A DNA stretch of 64,000 nucleotides from Propionispira raffinosivorans DSM 20765 (GCF_000381065.1 NZ_KB905859.1:1-64000), one strand, 5' to 3'; positions 15,674 to 26,139 are shown, numbered from the stretch's first letter. Notes: a model not told the origin generated them from the letters alone. Made by a program: numbers and translations.

Positions 15674-16960
15674 TCAAGAGAAAAATGCTTTTATCATATC
15701 CTCAAGCGCTTTTTGATCTTTTATACCCATCAATTCACGCACAGAATGCATCGCAAGAATCGGCACCCCAATATCCATCGTACGCATTGGTAGAAGTGAC
15801 GAAACGATAGAACCAAGCGTAGAACCGCCTTTCGCGTCAGAACGATTAACAAAATGCTGATATAAAATATGAGCTTGATTACAAAGTTCTGCGGCAACAG
15901 CTATCGCTTCCGTATCACCGGCATAAGATTGATTTGCAGCCATTTTAAGAACAACTCCACCATTTAATATGGGTTTATTTGTTACGTCATTTTTTTCTGG
16001 CACGTTAGGATGCATCGCATGAGCAACATCTGCTGACAACATAAAGCCCTTGGCTACATCGGAAAAATACGCACTGCGGGAATACCCCAGTGTTTCATAA
16101 ATGCGTTCGATGGTTTGCGGCAAAACAACCGATCCAGCCCCCTGCTTCGTATGACTGCCAACTTCTTCATTATCAAACAAAGCAATGATGTCTATTCCCT
16201 GATTACGTTTTCCTTCTATAATTCCGGTCAGGCAAGCCTGAACTGAAGTCAAGTTATCGAGTCTTGGTGATGAAATAAACTCATCCTTAAATCCCATAAT
16301 GCATCCCATTTCGGTGGGGTATAACGTAAGTTCATAGGAAAGAATGTCTTCTTTATTACAGCCGATTTCTTTTGCGAGAAAGCCATCAAAGAAATTTTTG
16401 TCTTTCCCATCTTTTTTCAGCATTGTTGCCAATGGCAGCATATCTTTTTGTTGATTCAAGGCAACACCTTCATTGACGTTACGATTCATATGAATTGCAA
16501 GATTAGGAATGGTAAGCAAGGGGCGTTTCAGATCAACCAACTTGATCTCTGGCGAAAAAGCGTTACTGCCCTTTATTGCTACCTTACCTGCTATAGAAAG
16601 CGGCCGATCCAGCCATGTATTCAAGATAAGTCCACCGTATGTTTCTACATTGAGTTTGCCATAGGTATTTTCACCAATTGAAGCAGCAGGTTTAATACGC
16701 AAACAGGGAAAATCCGTATGTGCTGCTGCTACCCGCAATCCGTCGCGCGCCTTTTCGCCAATACGAAAAGCAATAAGCGTTGAACCATAGACAGACGTGT
16801 AATATTTTTTGCCTAATTCTAATTCCCAAACTTCGGTTGGAAGCAGTTTTATAAAACCAGCTTTTTCTAGTATATGTATGCTAGTTTCAACCGTATGAAA
16901 CGGTGATGGACATGTCTTTATCAATCGTAGTAATTTATCGGCAGTTTGTTTTGTGTCCAT
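15674..16960 (-). CDS. M18-family metalloaminopeptidase
   Basis: A 428-residue cytosolic aminopeptidase. The co-catalytic zinc motifs are AAHTDFPCL, RLDNLTSVQ, FDNEEVGSHT and SADVAHAMHPN, all in family order. M18 enzymes (aspartyl-aminopeptidase/ApeB type) remove N-terminal residues from peptides and assemble as dodecamers. The start was moved to the ATG at 16960 because AAGGAG sits eight bases before it; an ATG pair at 16984 has no ribosome site. It follows the chemoreceptor gene by 37 bases and may be read through from it. Confidence 0.92.
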   Translation of the reverse strand: MDTKQTADKLLRLIKTCPSPFHTVETSIHILEKAGFIKLLPTEVWELELGKKYYTSVYGSTLIAFRIGEKARDGLRVAAAHTDFPCLRIKPAASIGENTYGKLNVETYGGLILNTWLDRPLSIAGKVAIKGSNAFSPEIKLVDLKRPLLTIPNLAIHMNRNVNEGVALNQQKDMLPLATMLKKDGKDKNFFDGFLAKEIGCNKEDILSYELTLYPTEMGCIMGFKDEFISSPRLDNLTSVQACLTGIIEGKRNQGIDIIALFDNEEVGSHTKQGAGSVVLPQTIERIYETLGYSRSAYFSDVAKGFMLSADVAHAMHPNVPEKNDVTNKPILNGGVVLKMAANQSYAGDTEAIAVAAELCNQAHILYQHFVNRSDAKGGSTLGSIVSSLLPMRTMDIGVPILAMHSVRELMGIKDQKALEDMIKAFFS

Positions 16961-16997
16961 TTGATCGGCTCCTTTTTGCATCATTCTTGAAAAAGAA

Positions 16998-18269
16998 TTA
17001 TAGCTTAAAATGGTGGATACTATTTTTCAATGTACTGGACATTGCAGCTGTTTCTTCCGCACAGCTTGAAACATTCTGCATCGCTGCTGTTTGCTGCTGG
17101 GTGGCAGCTGAAATTGATTCCGTATGTTTTTCTACTGCTTCAATAATACTGGCAAGGTTATCAATCAATTGAACAATCTGATCCGAATTCGCAACTTCTT
17201 CTGCTGCAATATTCGTAATGGCATTAATTTCTGCTGCAGTGTGCTTTACTGCCTGCAAAATCATATCCAATGCTGTTCCCGTTTGTGTAACCGCCGTTAC
17301 GCCAGCTTCTACCTGTGTACTATTTTCCGCCATAGCAGTGACTACCTGAGCTGTTTTTTGCGATACGTTTTCAATTAAATGAGTAATTTCTTGTGTACCT
17401 TGGTTGGATTGTTCCGCCAATTTCCGAACCTCTTCCGCAACGACAGAAAAGCCCCTGCCATGTTCACCTGCACGAGCGGCTTCAATCGCAGCATTTAAAG
17501 CCAGCAGATTCGTCTGATTCGAAATTGATGTAATCGTATCAATAATCTGACTGATTTGCTGCGAATATTCATCTAAATCATGAATCATATCCGATGTTAT
17601 TTGCGTTTGGTTTTTGATTTCATTCATCGTCTGAATTGTTTCATGCACATTATTTAAACCTTCTTGTGCCGAATTTTGCGTAGCCACGGAATCTTTCTCT
17701 GTCGTGCTAGCTTTAAGCTTGGCCATTTGAATCAGCGATGATAACTGTACCAAAGACTGTGATGCTTCCAGTACCGCTTTATTACCTTTTTCGGTTTCCC
17801 CCGACAAAGATTCCATGCTACTGGCAATTTCTTCAAATGAAGCAGTTACTTCCTGTGAGGAAGCTGACATTTCTTCCGAAGCCGCTGATAATTGGTCGCT
17901 GGCAGTTGATACCTGCCGAACGATCCGATCCTGACTATCAATCATCGTATTAAAAGAACCCGCTAATTCACCGAATTCGTCCTTTGTCTGCATGTCACTA
18001 TGTGCGGTTAGATCACCTTCTCCAGCACGTTTCATCGTGTGGCGTAATGTGTCAATCGATCTTAAAATGGATCTTTCCAAAAGAAAAACGATACCAATAG
18101 CAACTGCCATTTCGATAATAAGTAAAATTATATTTTCGCTAAGTAATTGCCCAAGCAAGCTGGCATAATTTTGTCCAAGATTATTCAACATGACGGTTTG
18201 ACCAACCAAGGTCAACACGATCAGCGAAAAAAAACCAATCAAAAGTTTCATACGTAAAGTAAGTTTCAT
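16998..18269 (-). CDS. Methyl-accepting chemotaxis protein with minimal sensor region
   Basis: A 423-residue receptor. Two membrane helices (9-26 and 43-64) are separated by only about 17 residues, so there is no periplasmic ligand domain. A HAMP domain (about 65-118) leads into the signalling coiled coil, whose tip [20 protein letters not shown] and [18 protein letters not shown] is intact. It lies 26 bases after the PAS-PP2C phosphatase gene and is probably in the same operon. It may therefore signal membrane or energy state, or respond to the partner-switching proteins. It signals through CheA/CheW located elsewhere. Confidence 0.92.
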   Translation of the reverse strand: MKLTLRMKLLIGFFSLIVLTLVGQTVMLNNLGQNYASLLGQLLSENIILLIIEMAVAIGIVFLLERSILRSIDTLRHTMKRAGEGDLTAHSDMQTKDEFGELAGSFNTMIDSQDRIVRQVSTASDQLSAASEEMSASSQEVTASFEEIASSMESLSGETEKGNKAVLEASQSLVQLSSLIQMAKLKASTTEKDSVATQNSAQEGLNNVHETIQTMNEIKNQTQITSDMIHDLDEYSQQISQIIDTITSISNQTNLLALNAAIEAARAGEHGRGFSVVAEEVRKLAEQSNQGTQEITHLIENVSQKTAQVVTAMAENSTQVEAGVTAVTQTGTALDMILQAVKHTAAEINAITNIAAEEVANSDQIVQLIDNLASIIEAVEKHTESISAATQQQTAAMQNVSSCAEETAAMSSTLKNSIHHFKL

Positions 18270-18295
18270 GTATCATCATCCAATCTATAAAGGGC

Positions 18296-19357
18296 TTATT
18301 TTATATATAAACATAATGCAGAAATATCATCACGACACGCCGGATTGCGCATAGCTTTACAAAGCCAGCGATAACTTGCCGTGCAACCGCTCGGGCAGTG
18401 TTGTTCAGGTGCCGGAAGCAACTCAAATAATCCATCGGTCATAAAATAAAAGATATCGCCTGAAAAAAACGACATGGTATGTTGTTCATAAACAGCGTTT
18501 TTATCTAATCCGGCAAAAATCCCCGGCTCTTTGACCACCAGCGGCTGCTTTTGATTAATGGCTAAAAACTGGTTGATACCAGCCATACTGTAGGTCAGTT
18601 GTTTTGTAGTAAAGTCAAATGAAAAGCCAAGAACAGCCACAAATGAATCATTCTCTATAAACGAAATAGCCTGCTGGTTAAACCAAGCCAATTTTTCATT
18701 CAATGGAATGTGCTGTCCGAAAGCCTGCGACAATAAAACTCGAATAGCTGACATATTGAATGCTGTCGCCAAACCATGCCCCATAATATCAAAAATATAG
18801 CCATGTAAAATGTGATTATTTTCCCATTTAAAATCAAAAAAATCACCACTTACATAATTATAAGGTCGATAAATAGAGCGTATTTCAATAAGCGGATTTT
18901 TATAATTGGCGGGCAGCATATTTTTTTGCATTTGGCTAATAAGCTCAAATTCTTGTTTAAGCTGTTTTTCTACTGAAATATCCTTTATCACCAAAGCAAA
19001 AATGCTTTTATCGTGCACTGTAATATAACGGGCATGAATTTGTATAGGTACAAGTTCGTTACTCTTTTTTTTATGAGTAGATAAGAAAATATAACCTGCA
19101 TCGCCAGATTTACGAATCATATGCAAGTATTGGGCAGAAACGGTTATTTTTAAATCAAGTTGCGCTATATGAAGCTGTTTCGCCTCTTCTAGTGAGTGTC
19201 CATAAAAAGTGCGTGCTTTATCATTCATGAATAAAATCATACCAAACTCATCAAGTAATAATAAAGGGTCATTAAGCATATCAAATATCCAATAACTACA
19301 ATCAGGAAAGAAATGAGTAATATTCGTGACGAGTTCTTCTAGTGGCAAGTCGTTCAT
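18296..19357 (-). CDS. PAS domain PP2C-type (SpoIIE/RsbU) phosphatase
   Basis: A 353-residue protein. A PAS domain covers about 20-130 (LLLDEFGMILFMNDKARTFY), a short coiled linker follows, and a SpoIIE-type PP2C phosphatase domain fills 150-350, with metal-binding motifs SGDFFDF, IFDIMGHGLATAF and FYFMTDGLFEL plus the final RDDISALCL. Such proteins dephosphorylate STAS antagonists. The STAS and HATPase genes are directly upstream in the same operon, giving a complete partner switch in which PAS ligand binding would control the output. Confidence 0.9.
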   Translation of the reverse strand: MNDLPLEELVTNITHFFPDCSYWIFDMLNDPLLLLDEFGMILFMNDKARTFYGHSLEEAKQLHIAQLDLKITVSAQYLHMIRKSGDAGYIFLSTHKKKSNELVPIQIHARYITVHDKSIFALVIKDISVEKQLKQEFELISQMQKNMLPANYKNPLIEIRSIYRPYNYVSGDFFDFKWENNHILHGYIFDIMGHGLATAFNMSAIRVLLSQAFGQHIPLNEKLAWFNQQAISFIENDSFVAVLGFSFDFTTKQLTYSMAGINQFLAINQKQPLVVKEPGIFAGLDKNAVYEQHTMSFFSGDIFYFMTDGLFELLPAPEQHCPSGCTASYRWLCKAMRNPACRDDISALCLYIK

Positions 19358-19458
19358 TATTAAGATCTCCCAATGGTTCTTTTCGTATTTTAAATATACA
19401 AAAACAAGACTAGCAACCTTTCATTATGTAAGGTTCCTAGCAAAATACTAAAAAAACA

Positions 19459-19761
19459 TTATACAATTTCAAAAATTTTATTTAAGCGAGTAAGCTCAAA
19501 TAACTCTTTTACAACACCATTTAATCCACGCAGCTGAAGTGCGCCATGATGTTCTAAAGCCCGTTTTTGCAGAGCAACTAAGACTCCGAGTCCTGAACTG
19601 TCAATATAATCTACTTGTGTTAAATCAATGAGAAAATTATTGTGCCCGTCTTGGAAATAAGACAATGCTTTTGTTCTAATCAAAAGCGCATCTTCAACAT
19701 AAAGGCTGCCTTCTAATGTAATTACTACTTTATTATTGATCATTTTAATGTCTGCTTTCAT
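19459..19761 (-). CDS. STAS-domain anti-sigma factor antagonist
   Basis: A 100-residue single STAS domain. The motif DYIDSSGLGVLVAL contains the conserved serine pair that is phosphorylated in RsbV/SpoIIAA proteins. Unphosphorylated protein binds the HATPase partner and frees its target. The start ATG overlaps the stop of the HATPase gene by four bases (ATGA), showing translational coupling. The phosphatase gene follows after 101 bases. Confidence 0.92.
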   Translation of the reverse strand: MKADIKMINNKVVITLEGSLYVEDALLIRTKALSYFQDGHNNFLIDLTQVDYIDSSGLGVLVALQKRALEHHGALQLRGLNGVVKELFELTRLNKIFEIV

Positions 19762-20177
19762 GAAATAACTCCTCCCATAGATGAAATGCTTAATTGTTTA
19801 TGCATAATAACCTCACAACCTGAGGCACTGAATTCCAATGAATCCACATAATGTTTAATAATATCAATCCCACGCCCGCTTTCATTATACATCTCACTGT
19901 TGGTGGTACAGTCAATGTATTCAGGGGTAAATCCTTCACCATTATGCTTTACTATCATACATAAATCTTGTTGATTTCGCTGAATATCAAGTGTTACGTG
20001 AGTACCTTTATGATCATTTATACCATGGAAAAAGGCGTTATTTACTGCTTCATTGATAACTACAAATAATTGCATCGAATATTCAGGACAAATTGTACAA
20101 AGATTTTTTCGTATAGACTCCCTTGCCATACGAAAATCTTCAAGCGAAGCGCAGGTACAGTTAAATTTTGTTATCAG
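19758..20177 (-). CDS. HATPase_c_2 serine-protein kinase (RsbW-like)
   Basis: A GHKL ATPase/kinase of about 139 residues. N-box residues INEAVNNAFFHG and the ATP lid ESGRGIDIIKHYVDSL are intact. It is expected to phosphorylate the STAS protein and sequester a sigma factor or another effector. The start is unusual: an ATG at 20219 has no ribosome site, while a perfect AAGGAGGG lies seven bases before CTG at 20177, where family homology begins. The short leader peptide from 20219 is therefore doubtful. No sigma factor gene is adjacent, so the output is unknown. Confidence 0.8.
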   Translation of the reverse strand: MITKFNCTCASLEDFRMARESIRKNLCTICPEYSMQLFVVINEAVNNAFFHGINDHKGTHVTLDIQRNQQDLCMIVKHNGEGFTPEYIDCTTNSEMYNESGRGIDIIKHYVDSLEFSASGCEVIMHKQLSISSMGGVIS

Positions 20178-20283
20178 AAATAATCCCTCCTTATTGTGAA
20201 ATGGCAAAAGCCCAAACATATAAGCATTCTCGATAATTCAGAAAAAACCTTTTTTATTACAAATTTTTTCAAAATTTATAATA

Positions 20284-20318
20284 AAAAAGCGTTCCAGTAT
20301 TGAACCAGAACGCTTTTT
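20284..20318 (-). terminator. Intrinsic terminator after pdp
   Basis: AAAAAGCGTTC (20284-20294) and GAACGCTTTTT (20308-20318) form an 11-bp stem with A/T flanks. It lies six bases past the pdp stop codon, ending the nucleoside operon or, in reverse, shielding the partner-switch promoter. Confidence 0.85.
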
Positions 20319-20323
20319 GCTAT

Positions 20324-21625
20324 TTATTCGATAATGATTTTATGAATCAAAACTGGTTTTTGAGCCTCGCTGGCAATAAAAATATTTTCATATATTTTCG
20401 TTTTTACAGCGTCTACATCTTCACAATTTGTATAAATCGTTACAAGTGAATCCCCTTTCGTTACTGGATCTCCTACTTTTTTACGCAACATCAATCCAAC
20501 TGCCAAATCGATAACATCATCTTTCGCTGCTCTACCTGCCCCCAAGAGCATCGCCGCAATCCCAATTTCATCAGCCACCATTTTTGCTACGAATCCACTT
20601 TCTTTCGCTCGAACTTCAATTTTATATTTTGCCTGTGGCAATTTTTCAGGATGATCCACCACAGAAACATCCCCACCCTGATTTTTGATAAAATCTTTAA
20701 ATTTTGCTAAAGCCTTGCCGCTTTTAATAGATTCCTGCAGCTTTATTCTTGCTTCTTTTAAAGTTGAAGCTTTGTGTGCCAAAACAACCATTTGGCTGCC
20801 CAAAGTTAAAACCAATTCAGTTAAATCATCCGGACCTTCACCTTTCAAAGTATCAATTGCTTCTTGTACTTCAAGTGCATTTCCGATTGCAAACCCGAGT
20901 GGTTGAGACATATCCGAAATAATTGCCATCGTTTTTCGCCCAACATGATTGCCGATTTGCACCATGGCATGTGCCAAATTTTCAGCATCTTCTTCCGTTT
21001 TCATGAAAGCTCCTGCACCAGTTTTCACATCAAGCACAATCGCATCTGCACCAGCAGCAATTTTCTTACTCATAATCGAACTCGCAATCAACGGAATAGA
21101 ATTGACTGTACCCGTGACATCTCTAAGCGCATAAAGTTTTTTATCAGCCGGAGTTAAGTTACCGCTTTGACCAATTACCGCTACTTTATCACGATTTACC
21201 AAATCAATGAATTTTTCTTTTGTCAGCTCTACATGAAACCCGCTGATCGATTCAAGTTTATCAATCGTTCCACCTGTATGTCCAAGCCCACGGCCGGACA
21301 TTTTGGCAACTGGAATACCAAGTGAGGCAACCAATGGCGCCAAAACCAGCGTTGTCGTATCACCTACCCCGCCCGTTGAATGCTTATCCACTTTTATACC
21401 TTCAATCGCTGATAAATCAATCGTTTCCCCTGAATTCACCATAGATCTTGTAAGGTCCGCTCTTTCGCGATCATTCATATCTTTAAAATAAATCGCCATG
21501 GCCATGGCACTGGCCTGATAGTCAGGAATCGTTCCATTGGTATATCCGTCAATGAAAAAGCTGATTTCTTCTGTCGTTAATTCGTGTCCATCACGTTTTT
21601 TCGAGATTAAATCTACCATTCTCAT
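20324..21625 (-). CDS. pdp: Pyrimidine-nucleoside phosphorylase
   Basis: A 433-residue enzyme that cleaves thymidine, deoxyuridine or uridine with phosphate to the base and (deoxy)ribose 1-phosphate. The family signature [18 protein letters not shown] is present, with phosphate- and base-binding residues ([29 protein letters not shown]) and the C-terminal swivel domain. It is last in the cdd-nupC-deoB-pdp operon, 15 bases after deoB. The ribose 1-phosphate product feeds DeoB. A deoC aldolase is not in this window. Confidence 0.96.
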   Translation of the reverse strand: MRMVDLISKKRDGHELTTEEISFFIDGYTNGTIPDYQASAMAMAIYFKDMNDRERADLTRSMVNSGETIDLSAIEGIKVDKHSTGGVGDTTTLVLAPLVASLGIPVAKMSGRGLGHTGGTIDKLESISGFHVELTKEKFIDLVNRDKVAVIGQSGNLTPADKKLYALRDVTGTVNSIPLIASSIMSKKIAAGADAIVLDVKTGAGAFMKTEEDAENLAHAMVQIGNHVGRKTMAIISDMSQPLGFAIGNALEVQEAIDTLKGEGPDDLTELVLTLGSQMVVLAHKASTLKEARIKLQESIKSGKALAKFKDFIKNQGGDVSVVDHPEKLPQAKYKIEVRAKESGFVAKMVADEIGIAAMLLGAGRAAKDDVIDLAVGLMLRKKVGDPVTKGDSLVTIYTNCEDVDAVKTKIYENIFIASEAQKPVLIHKIIIE

Positions 21626-21640
21626 GGTTATTTACCACCT

Positions 21641-22822
21641 TTATTTTAATTTTCCTAAAAAGCTTTCTCCATATGCTGGCATTTTCACGCCAAAATTATC
21701 GGCTACCGTTGCCCCCAGATCCGAAAAGCTCTGGCGAATTTCTAAATCTTTACCTGCAGAAAATCGCTTAGAATATACAATAAGCGGAACGAATTCTCTG
21801 GTGTGATCTGTTCCTTTATAAGTTGGATCATTGCCATGATCCGCCGTCAATATTAATAAATCTTCGTCCGTCATTTTAGCAAATACTTCAGTAAGCCGAG
21901 CATCAAATTCTTCCAGCGCATTCCCATACCCGATTGGATCGCGTCTATGTCCATAGGCTGCATCAAAATCAACTAAGTTCGTAAAGCTGAGCCCATGAAA
22001 CTTTTCATCGAGCAAAACAATGAATTGATCCATTCCATCCATATTTGATTTTGTCCGTATTGTTCTTGTAACACCTTGACCATCAAATATATCCGCTATT
22101 TTACCAATTGCTATCGAATCAAGTCCGGCTTCCTGTAAAGAATCTAGCACTGTTTTGCCAAAAGGTTTCAGTGCATAATCGTGTCGGTTCGGTGTCCGCT
22201 TAAAAGTATCTGCCGTATCTCCAACAAAAGGTCTGGCAATAATCCGTCCCAAGGCATACGGATCTTCGCGTGTTATATCCCTGCAATACTGGCAAATTTT
22301 ATACAATTCAGCCAATGGTATAACCTCTTCATTGGCAGCGATTTGCAGTACTGAATCCGCTGATGTATAGACAATAAGTTCTCCCGTCTTAAGCTGTCTT
22401 TCACCCAGTTCTTCAATGATTTCGGTTCCGCTGGCTGGTTTATTACCAATAATTTTTCTACCAGAGAACGTTTCGATTTTCTCAATTAATTCTGGAGGAA
22501 ATCCATCAGGAAACACACGAAATGAACTAGCAATATAGAGTCCCATCATTTCCCAATGCCCCGTCATCGTATCTTTTCCATTTGATGATTCCTGCATTTT
22601 ACCAAAATATGCTTTTGGCGATACTTCTTTTTTTATTCCTTGTATTTCACAAATATTAGATAAGCCCAATTGTTGCAGATTTGGCATATATAAGCCCTGT
22701 TTCTTTTCTGCAATATGCACAAGTGTATTAACACCAACATCACCAAATAATTTTGAATCAGGAGATTCACCGATTCCAACTGAATCCATAACTATAATAT
22801 GTATTCGTTTAAATTTTTTCAT
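21641..22822 (-). CDS. deoB: Phosphopentomutase
   Basis: A 393-residue alkaline-phosphatase-superfamily mutase that converts (deoxy)ribose 1-phosphate to the 5-phosphate. Metal ligands and the phosphorylated Thr region are visible: [11 protein letters not shown] at the start, [16 protein letters not shown] (active-site Thr), and [14 protein letters not shown] near the end. Length is standard. It sits between nupC and pdp with short spacers, typical of deoxynucleoside catabolism. Confidence 0.96.
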   Translation of the reverse strand: MKKFKRIHIIVMDSVGIGESPDSKLFGDVGVNTLVHIAEKKQGLYMPNLQQLGLSNICEIQGIKKEVSPKAYFGKMQESSNGKDTMTGHWEMMGLYIASSFRVFPDGFPPELIEKIETFSGRKIIGNKPASGTEIIEELGERQLKTGELIVYTSADSVLQIAANEEVIPLAELYKICQYCRDITREDPYALGRIIARPFVGDTADTFKRTPNRHDYALKPFGKTVLDSLQEAGLDSIAIGKIADIFDGQGVTRTIRTKSNMDGMDQFIVLLDEKFHGLSFTNLVDFDAAYGHRRDPIGYGNALEEFDARLTEVFAKMTDEDLLILTADHGNDPTYKGTDHTREFVPLIVYSKRFSAGKDLEIRQSFSDLGATVADNFGVKMPAYGESFLGKLK

Positions 22823-22845
22823 TTTAAACCACTCCCTCTTCTCTA

Positions 22846-24027
22846 TTATACAATTAATCCGACCACTGTGGCAGTAAGAACACTGACTAACGTAGCTCCA
22901 TACAATAATTTCAGACCAAAACGAGCCACGACATTGCCTTTTTCTGCATTCAAGCCTTTAACTGCTCCCGAAATAATTCCAATTGAAGAAAAATTGGCAA
23001 ACGAAACTAAAAATACAGATACAATTGCCAGTGTTTTATCCGAAAAATTAAAATCACCTGATGAAAGTGACATCATAGCAACAAATTCATTCGATACCAA
23101 TTTGGTTGCCATAACACTGGCCGCTTTGATTGCTTCATCCCAAGGCACTCCCATCAAAAAGGCAAATGGTGAAAAAATATACCCTAACGTATCTTGGAAA
23201 GAAATCCCGATGATCCACGTAAATATGCCATTAATCATCGCAATTAATGCGACAAAACCAATCAACATCGCCCCAACAATCATAGCCACTTTAAATCCAT
23301 CCATAATATATTCACCCAGCATTTCAAAAAAAGACTGTTTTTTCTCAAGCTGAACTTCTAAAACATCATCTTCGGGTTTCACCGTATATGGATTAATAAT
23401 GGAGGATATGATAAACCCGCCAAACAAATTCAAAACAATCGCGGTCACAACATATTCTGGCTTGATCATAAGCATATATGCACCCACGATCGACATCGAT
23501 ACGGTGGACATAGCTGAAGCACAAAGCGTATACATACGGTGATCCGGTAAAAAAGCAAGTTGTTTTTTTACCGATATAAAAACTTCCGATTGCCCTAAAA
23601 TAACCGATGCAACCGCATTGTAAGATTCCAACTGCCCCATGCCATTTATTTTACTTAAAACAAGCCCAACATATTTAATAATAAACGGTAGAATTTTCCA
23701 ATGTTGTAAAATTCCAATTAAAGCTGAAATAAAAACAATCGGCAGCAATACACTGATAAAAAAGGTGTATTTATTATCATTCACCATGTTGCCAAATACA
23801 AAATTGACGCCCTCACCAGCACATTTCAATAGCAGACCAAATCCCGTTGCTATATTAGCTATTAAAAAATTACCAGCATCTGTGTTAAGTAAAATAAACC
23901 CAAAAACAAACTGCAAAATAATCATCATGAGCACTGGTCGATATTTAATATGTTTCTTATCATTGCTTGCGACCCAAGCCAGAGCTAATACAACAAATAG
24001 TCCAACTATTCCAATAATATATTTCAC
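22846..24027 (-). CDS. Concentrative nucleoside transporter, NupC family
   Basis: A 393-residue inner-membrane transporter with about ten membrane segments. Motifs are [15 protein letters not shown] and [15 protein letters not shown] of the nucleoside-binding core, and [11 protein letters not shown] with [12 protein letters not shown] in the second repeat. It imports nucleosides with H+ or Na+. The start was placed at a GTG (24027) preceded by GGGGG at correct spacing; the upstream ATG at 24054 has no ribosome site. Nucleosides delivered here feed the neighbouring Cdd, Pdp and DeoB enzymes. Confidence 0.92.
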   Translation of the reverse strand: MKYIIGIVGLFVVLALAWVASNDKKHIKYRPVLMMIILQFVFGFILLNTDAGNFLIANIATGFGLLLKCAGEGVNFVFGNMVNDNKYTFFISVLLPIVFISALIGILQHWKILPFIIKYVGLVLSKINGMGQLESYNAVASVILGQSEVFISVKKQLAFLPDHRMYTLCASAMSTVSMSIVGAYMLMIKPEYVVTAIVLNLFGGFIISSIINPYTVKPEDDVLEVQLEKKQSFFEMLGEYIMDGFKVAMIVGAMLIGFVALIAMINGIFTWIIGISFQDTLGYIFSPFAFLMGVPWDEAIKAASVMATKLVSNEFVAMMSLSSGDFNFSDKTLAIVSVFLVSFANFSSIGIISGAVKGLNAEKGNVVARFGLKLLYGATLVSVLTATVVGLIV

Positions 24028-24094
24028 TTGGTTAATCCCCCTAAATTTTATCAAAATATGCTAACAGTGACGAATTGTATAGTCTATAAAATAT

Positions 24095-24493
24095 TTATTT
24101 TCCTAAGTCTTTTTTAGTAAATGCACCTGGTAAGATTTCTTCGAGAGTTTTAACAATATATTCTTTTTTATTTTTCCCTAAAATAATTTGGATATCGGCT
24201 GCCGCAAATTCTGCTATCACCTGTCGGCAAATCCCGCAAGGATACGTGTAATCATTCTCTACGCCAACAATAACAATTGCCTTGATGCTTGTATGTCCTT
24301 CGGAAACAGCTTTGAATATAGCTGTCCGTTCCGCACAATTTGTCGCACCATAGGATGCATTTTCAATATTACAGCCCGTATAGATACTGTCATCTTCCAT
24401 AACCACAGCAGCACCAACATAAAAATTGGAATAAGGTGCATAGGCCCGCGATCTTCCTTCAAAAGCTTTGTTTAGTAATGTTTCATAATCCAT
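24095..24493 (-). CDS. cdd: Cytidine deaminase
   Basis: A 132-residue zinc enzyme that converts cytidine and deoxycytidine to uridine and deoxyuridine. Catalytic motifs are NIENASYGATNCAERTAI (zinc Cys and catalytic Glu) and PCGICRQVIAEF (the other two Cys). The length is that of the homotetrameric bacterial class. It is the first gene of the nucleoside operon, 67 bases before nupC. Confidence 0.95.
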   Translation of the reverse strand: MDYETLLNKAFEGRSRAYAPYSNFYVGAAVVMEDDSIYTGCNIENASYGATNCAERTAIFKAVSEGHTSIKAIVIVGVENDYTYPCGICRQVIAEFAAADIQIILGKNKKEYIVKTLEEILPGAFTKKDLGK

Positions 24494-24615
24494 ATCAAAC
24501 TTCGCCTCTTTTCATTTTTATAACTTTATAGTAGACCTTTTTTGAACATTTGTAAATATCAAACTGAACTTTTGTTTATTGTTTTCTATTAAAAAAAATT
24601 GGTTTTATCATAAAT

Positions 24616-24641
24616 AAAAGAGCCGATATTACGGCTCTTTT
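24616..24641 (-). terminator. Intrinsic terminator after the nitroreductase gene
   Basis: AAAAGAGCCG (24616-24625) pairs with CGGCTCTTTT (24632-24641) around a six-base loop. It lies 38 bases past the nitroreductase stop and upstream of cdd. Confidence 0.88.
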
Positions 24642-24678
24642 GGAGACTGTTATTATAATTTTTGTAAAATCACAGTTT

Positions 24679-25254
24679 TTATTCCACAGCATTCATCTGA
24701 TATGTTTCATTTTGCATAAATGCATTGAGAGGAACTCTTGGCTTTTGTTTTGTTTGACCAGCAGGATAGCCTACGACAAGTCCAGCACCGAGAAATGTAA
24801 ACTTTGCTAATTTAAGTAGCTTAGCGGCCTCAGGATGCATAATAAGAGATTCCAACGGCACTACACCAAGCCCCATAGATTCCGCTGCCACAACAGCTGC
24901 GCCCATTGCCATACCGCATTCAAAAGTTCCATGCATTATTTGTGTTAAATCCTCATTTCTGATTTCAGCCATATCTTCTTTAATGCTAAGATTCGCAGAT
25001 TTAGATACATCAACCACAAACATCAAAAACAAAGGTGCCTGCGCCAGCCAGTTATTATCACCAGACAAAGATGCCAAAAACAACTTCATTGCATCATCTT
25101 TAATAACAAGGACGGATAACTCCTGACCAGCTCGGGGTGTCGGCATTGCCATTGCAGCTTCAATAATGGAGTCAACCATTTCCACGGGTACTTCTTTTTT
25201 TAAATAATTCCAAATAGATCTATGATTTATGATGGATTTTGTTGTATAATTCAT
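24679..25254 (-). CDS. Nitroreductase-family FMN oxidoreductase
   Basis: A 191-residue protein of the nitroreductase fold. The N-terminal RSIWNYLKKEVP is the FMN-phosphate binding RS(I/V)R.Y motif with the second Arg replaced by Trp-Asn. Later segments are AMAMPTPRAGQELSVLVIKD and ESMGLGVVPLESLI with the C-terminal VVGYPAG. It would use NAD(P)H to reduce nitro compounds, quinones or flavins; the physiological substrate is unknown. The gene is monocistronic. Confidence 0.85.
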   Translation of the reverse strand: MNYTTKSIINHRSIWNYLKKEVPVEMVDSIIEAAMAMPTPRAGQELSVLVIKDDAMKLFLASLSGDNNWLAQAPLFLMFVVDVSKSANLSIKEDMAEIRNEDLTQIMHGTFECGMAMGAAVVAAESMGLGVVPLESLIMHPEAAKLLKLAKFTFLGAGLVVGYPAGQTKQKPRVPLNAFMQNETYQMNAVE

Positions 25255-25578
25255 ATGTGCCCTCCACAGTACCTTTATCAGGCTAGCATTTAGTTGATGT
25301 TTTGCTAAACTTTTAAAGCTGTATTCACAATAAATACGATCTCAAACACTATTTATTGTACTCAGCTCATTTTCATTGATAAGAATTTAAATTTTTTATA
25401 CTGTTATGCAGATTTTCTATTCATTTTCCGATAATTTCCCACTAGGATCATTTTACTGTATCCACAAAATGCAGAATTCAAGTTAAGTTTTTAGTGTAAT
25501 TTGCCGATATAAATAATGAATGTAATAATTTAAGTTAACCAAGGATGCGTTAATTTATTAGACAAGGATGACAAGACC
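25255..25578. other. 324-base intergenic region
   Basis: This AT-rich stretch lies between divergent genes and should hold the promoters of both. No RNA gene, repeat or open frame is supported. Confidence 0.4.
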
Positions 25579-26052
25579 ATGAAAATAAGAGCAACCCCTG
25601 AAGAATTAGCGGCTATTAAATTCGCTATGGAAAAAGAAGAAATGCCGCGAGTTTATAAAAGATACCAAGCCCTTTATTTGTTTCTTTCGGGCAAAACCTG
25701 CAAAGAGGTTTCCAGCCTCATTGGACTGACAGATATCACCGTTTGTAATATTCACAGAGCTTATAAAAAAAGCGGCCTTGCCGTGATTCCGGATAAATCA
25801 ATTCCAGGACGGCCCTCCAGACTAACGCCACAACAACTCAACGAACTAAAGCAGGTCATTTTAAACAATATGCCATCTGATGTTGGCCTTGTAACAAATT
25901 TACCATGGACAGCCAACTTGATTGCTGAATATATCAAACGCAAATACGACTATACCTATTCTATTCGGGGAATCACCGGAATGTTAGAACGACTTGGTTT
26001 CATTTACGTTCGCCCAACTTATGTACTTGCCCCAGCCAATCAAATCAAATAA
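25579..26052 (+). CDS. IS630-type helix-turn-helix protein without DDE domain
   Basis: A 157-residue protein equal to the N-terminal half of IS630/Tc1-mariner transposases. A first helix-turn-helix (CKEVSSLIGLTDITVCNIHR) is followed by a GRPSRL linker and a winged helix (IAEYIKRKYDYTYSIRGITG, MLERLGF). The DDE catalytic half is missing, and the frame closes cleanly with a stop and terminator, without a decayed remainder. It is either a truncated element or a transposase DNA-binding domain now used as a regulator. No terminal repeats were found at its borders. Confidence 0.75.
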   Translation: MKIRATPEELAAIKFAMEKEEMPRVYKRYQALYLFLSGKTCKEVSSLIGLTDITVCNIHRAYKKSGLAVIPDKSIPGRPSRLTPQQLNELKQVILNNMPSDVGLVTNLPWTANLIAEYIKRKYDYTYSIRGITGMLERLGFIYVRPTYVLAPANQIK

Positions 26053-26114
26053 TATCTTTTTTTCTAAAATCATTGAGGAAAATCATTTTAGATCTGAAGA
26101 AATAAAACAAGTTC

Positions 26115-26139
26115 AAGCTATTGGCATTGCCAATAGCTT
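26115..26139. terminator. Intrinsic terminator
   Basis: AAGCTATTGGC (26115-26125) and GCCAATAGCTT (26129-26139) form a perfect 11-bp stem followed by TTTCTTG. A weaker AT hairpin (TCTAAAAT/ATTTTAGA, about 26063-26092) precedes it. It ends the IS630-type gene and may serve the convergent LPP20-like gene. Confidence 0.85.
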
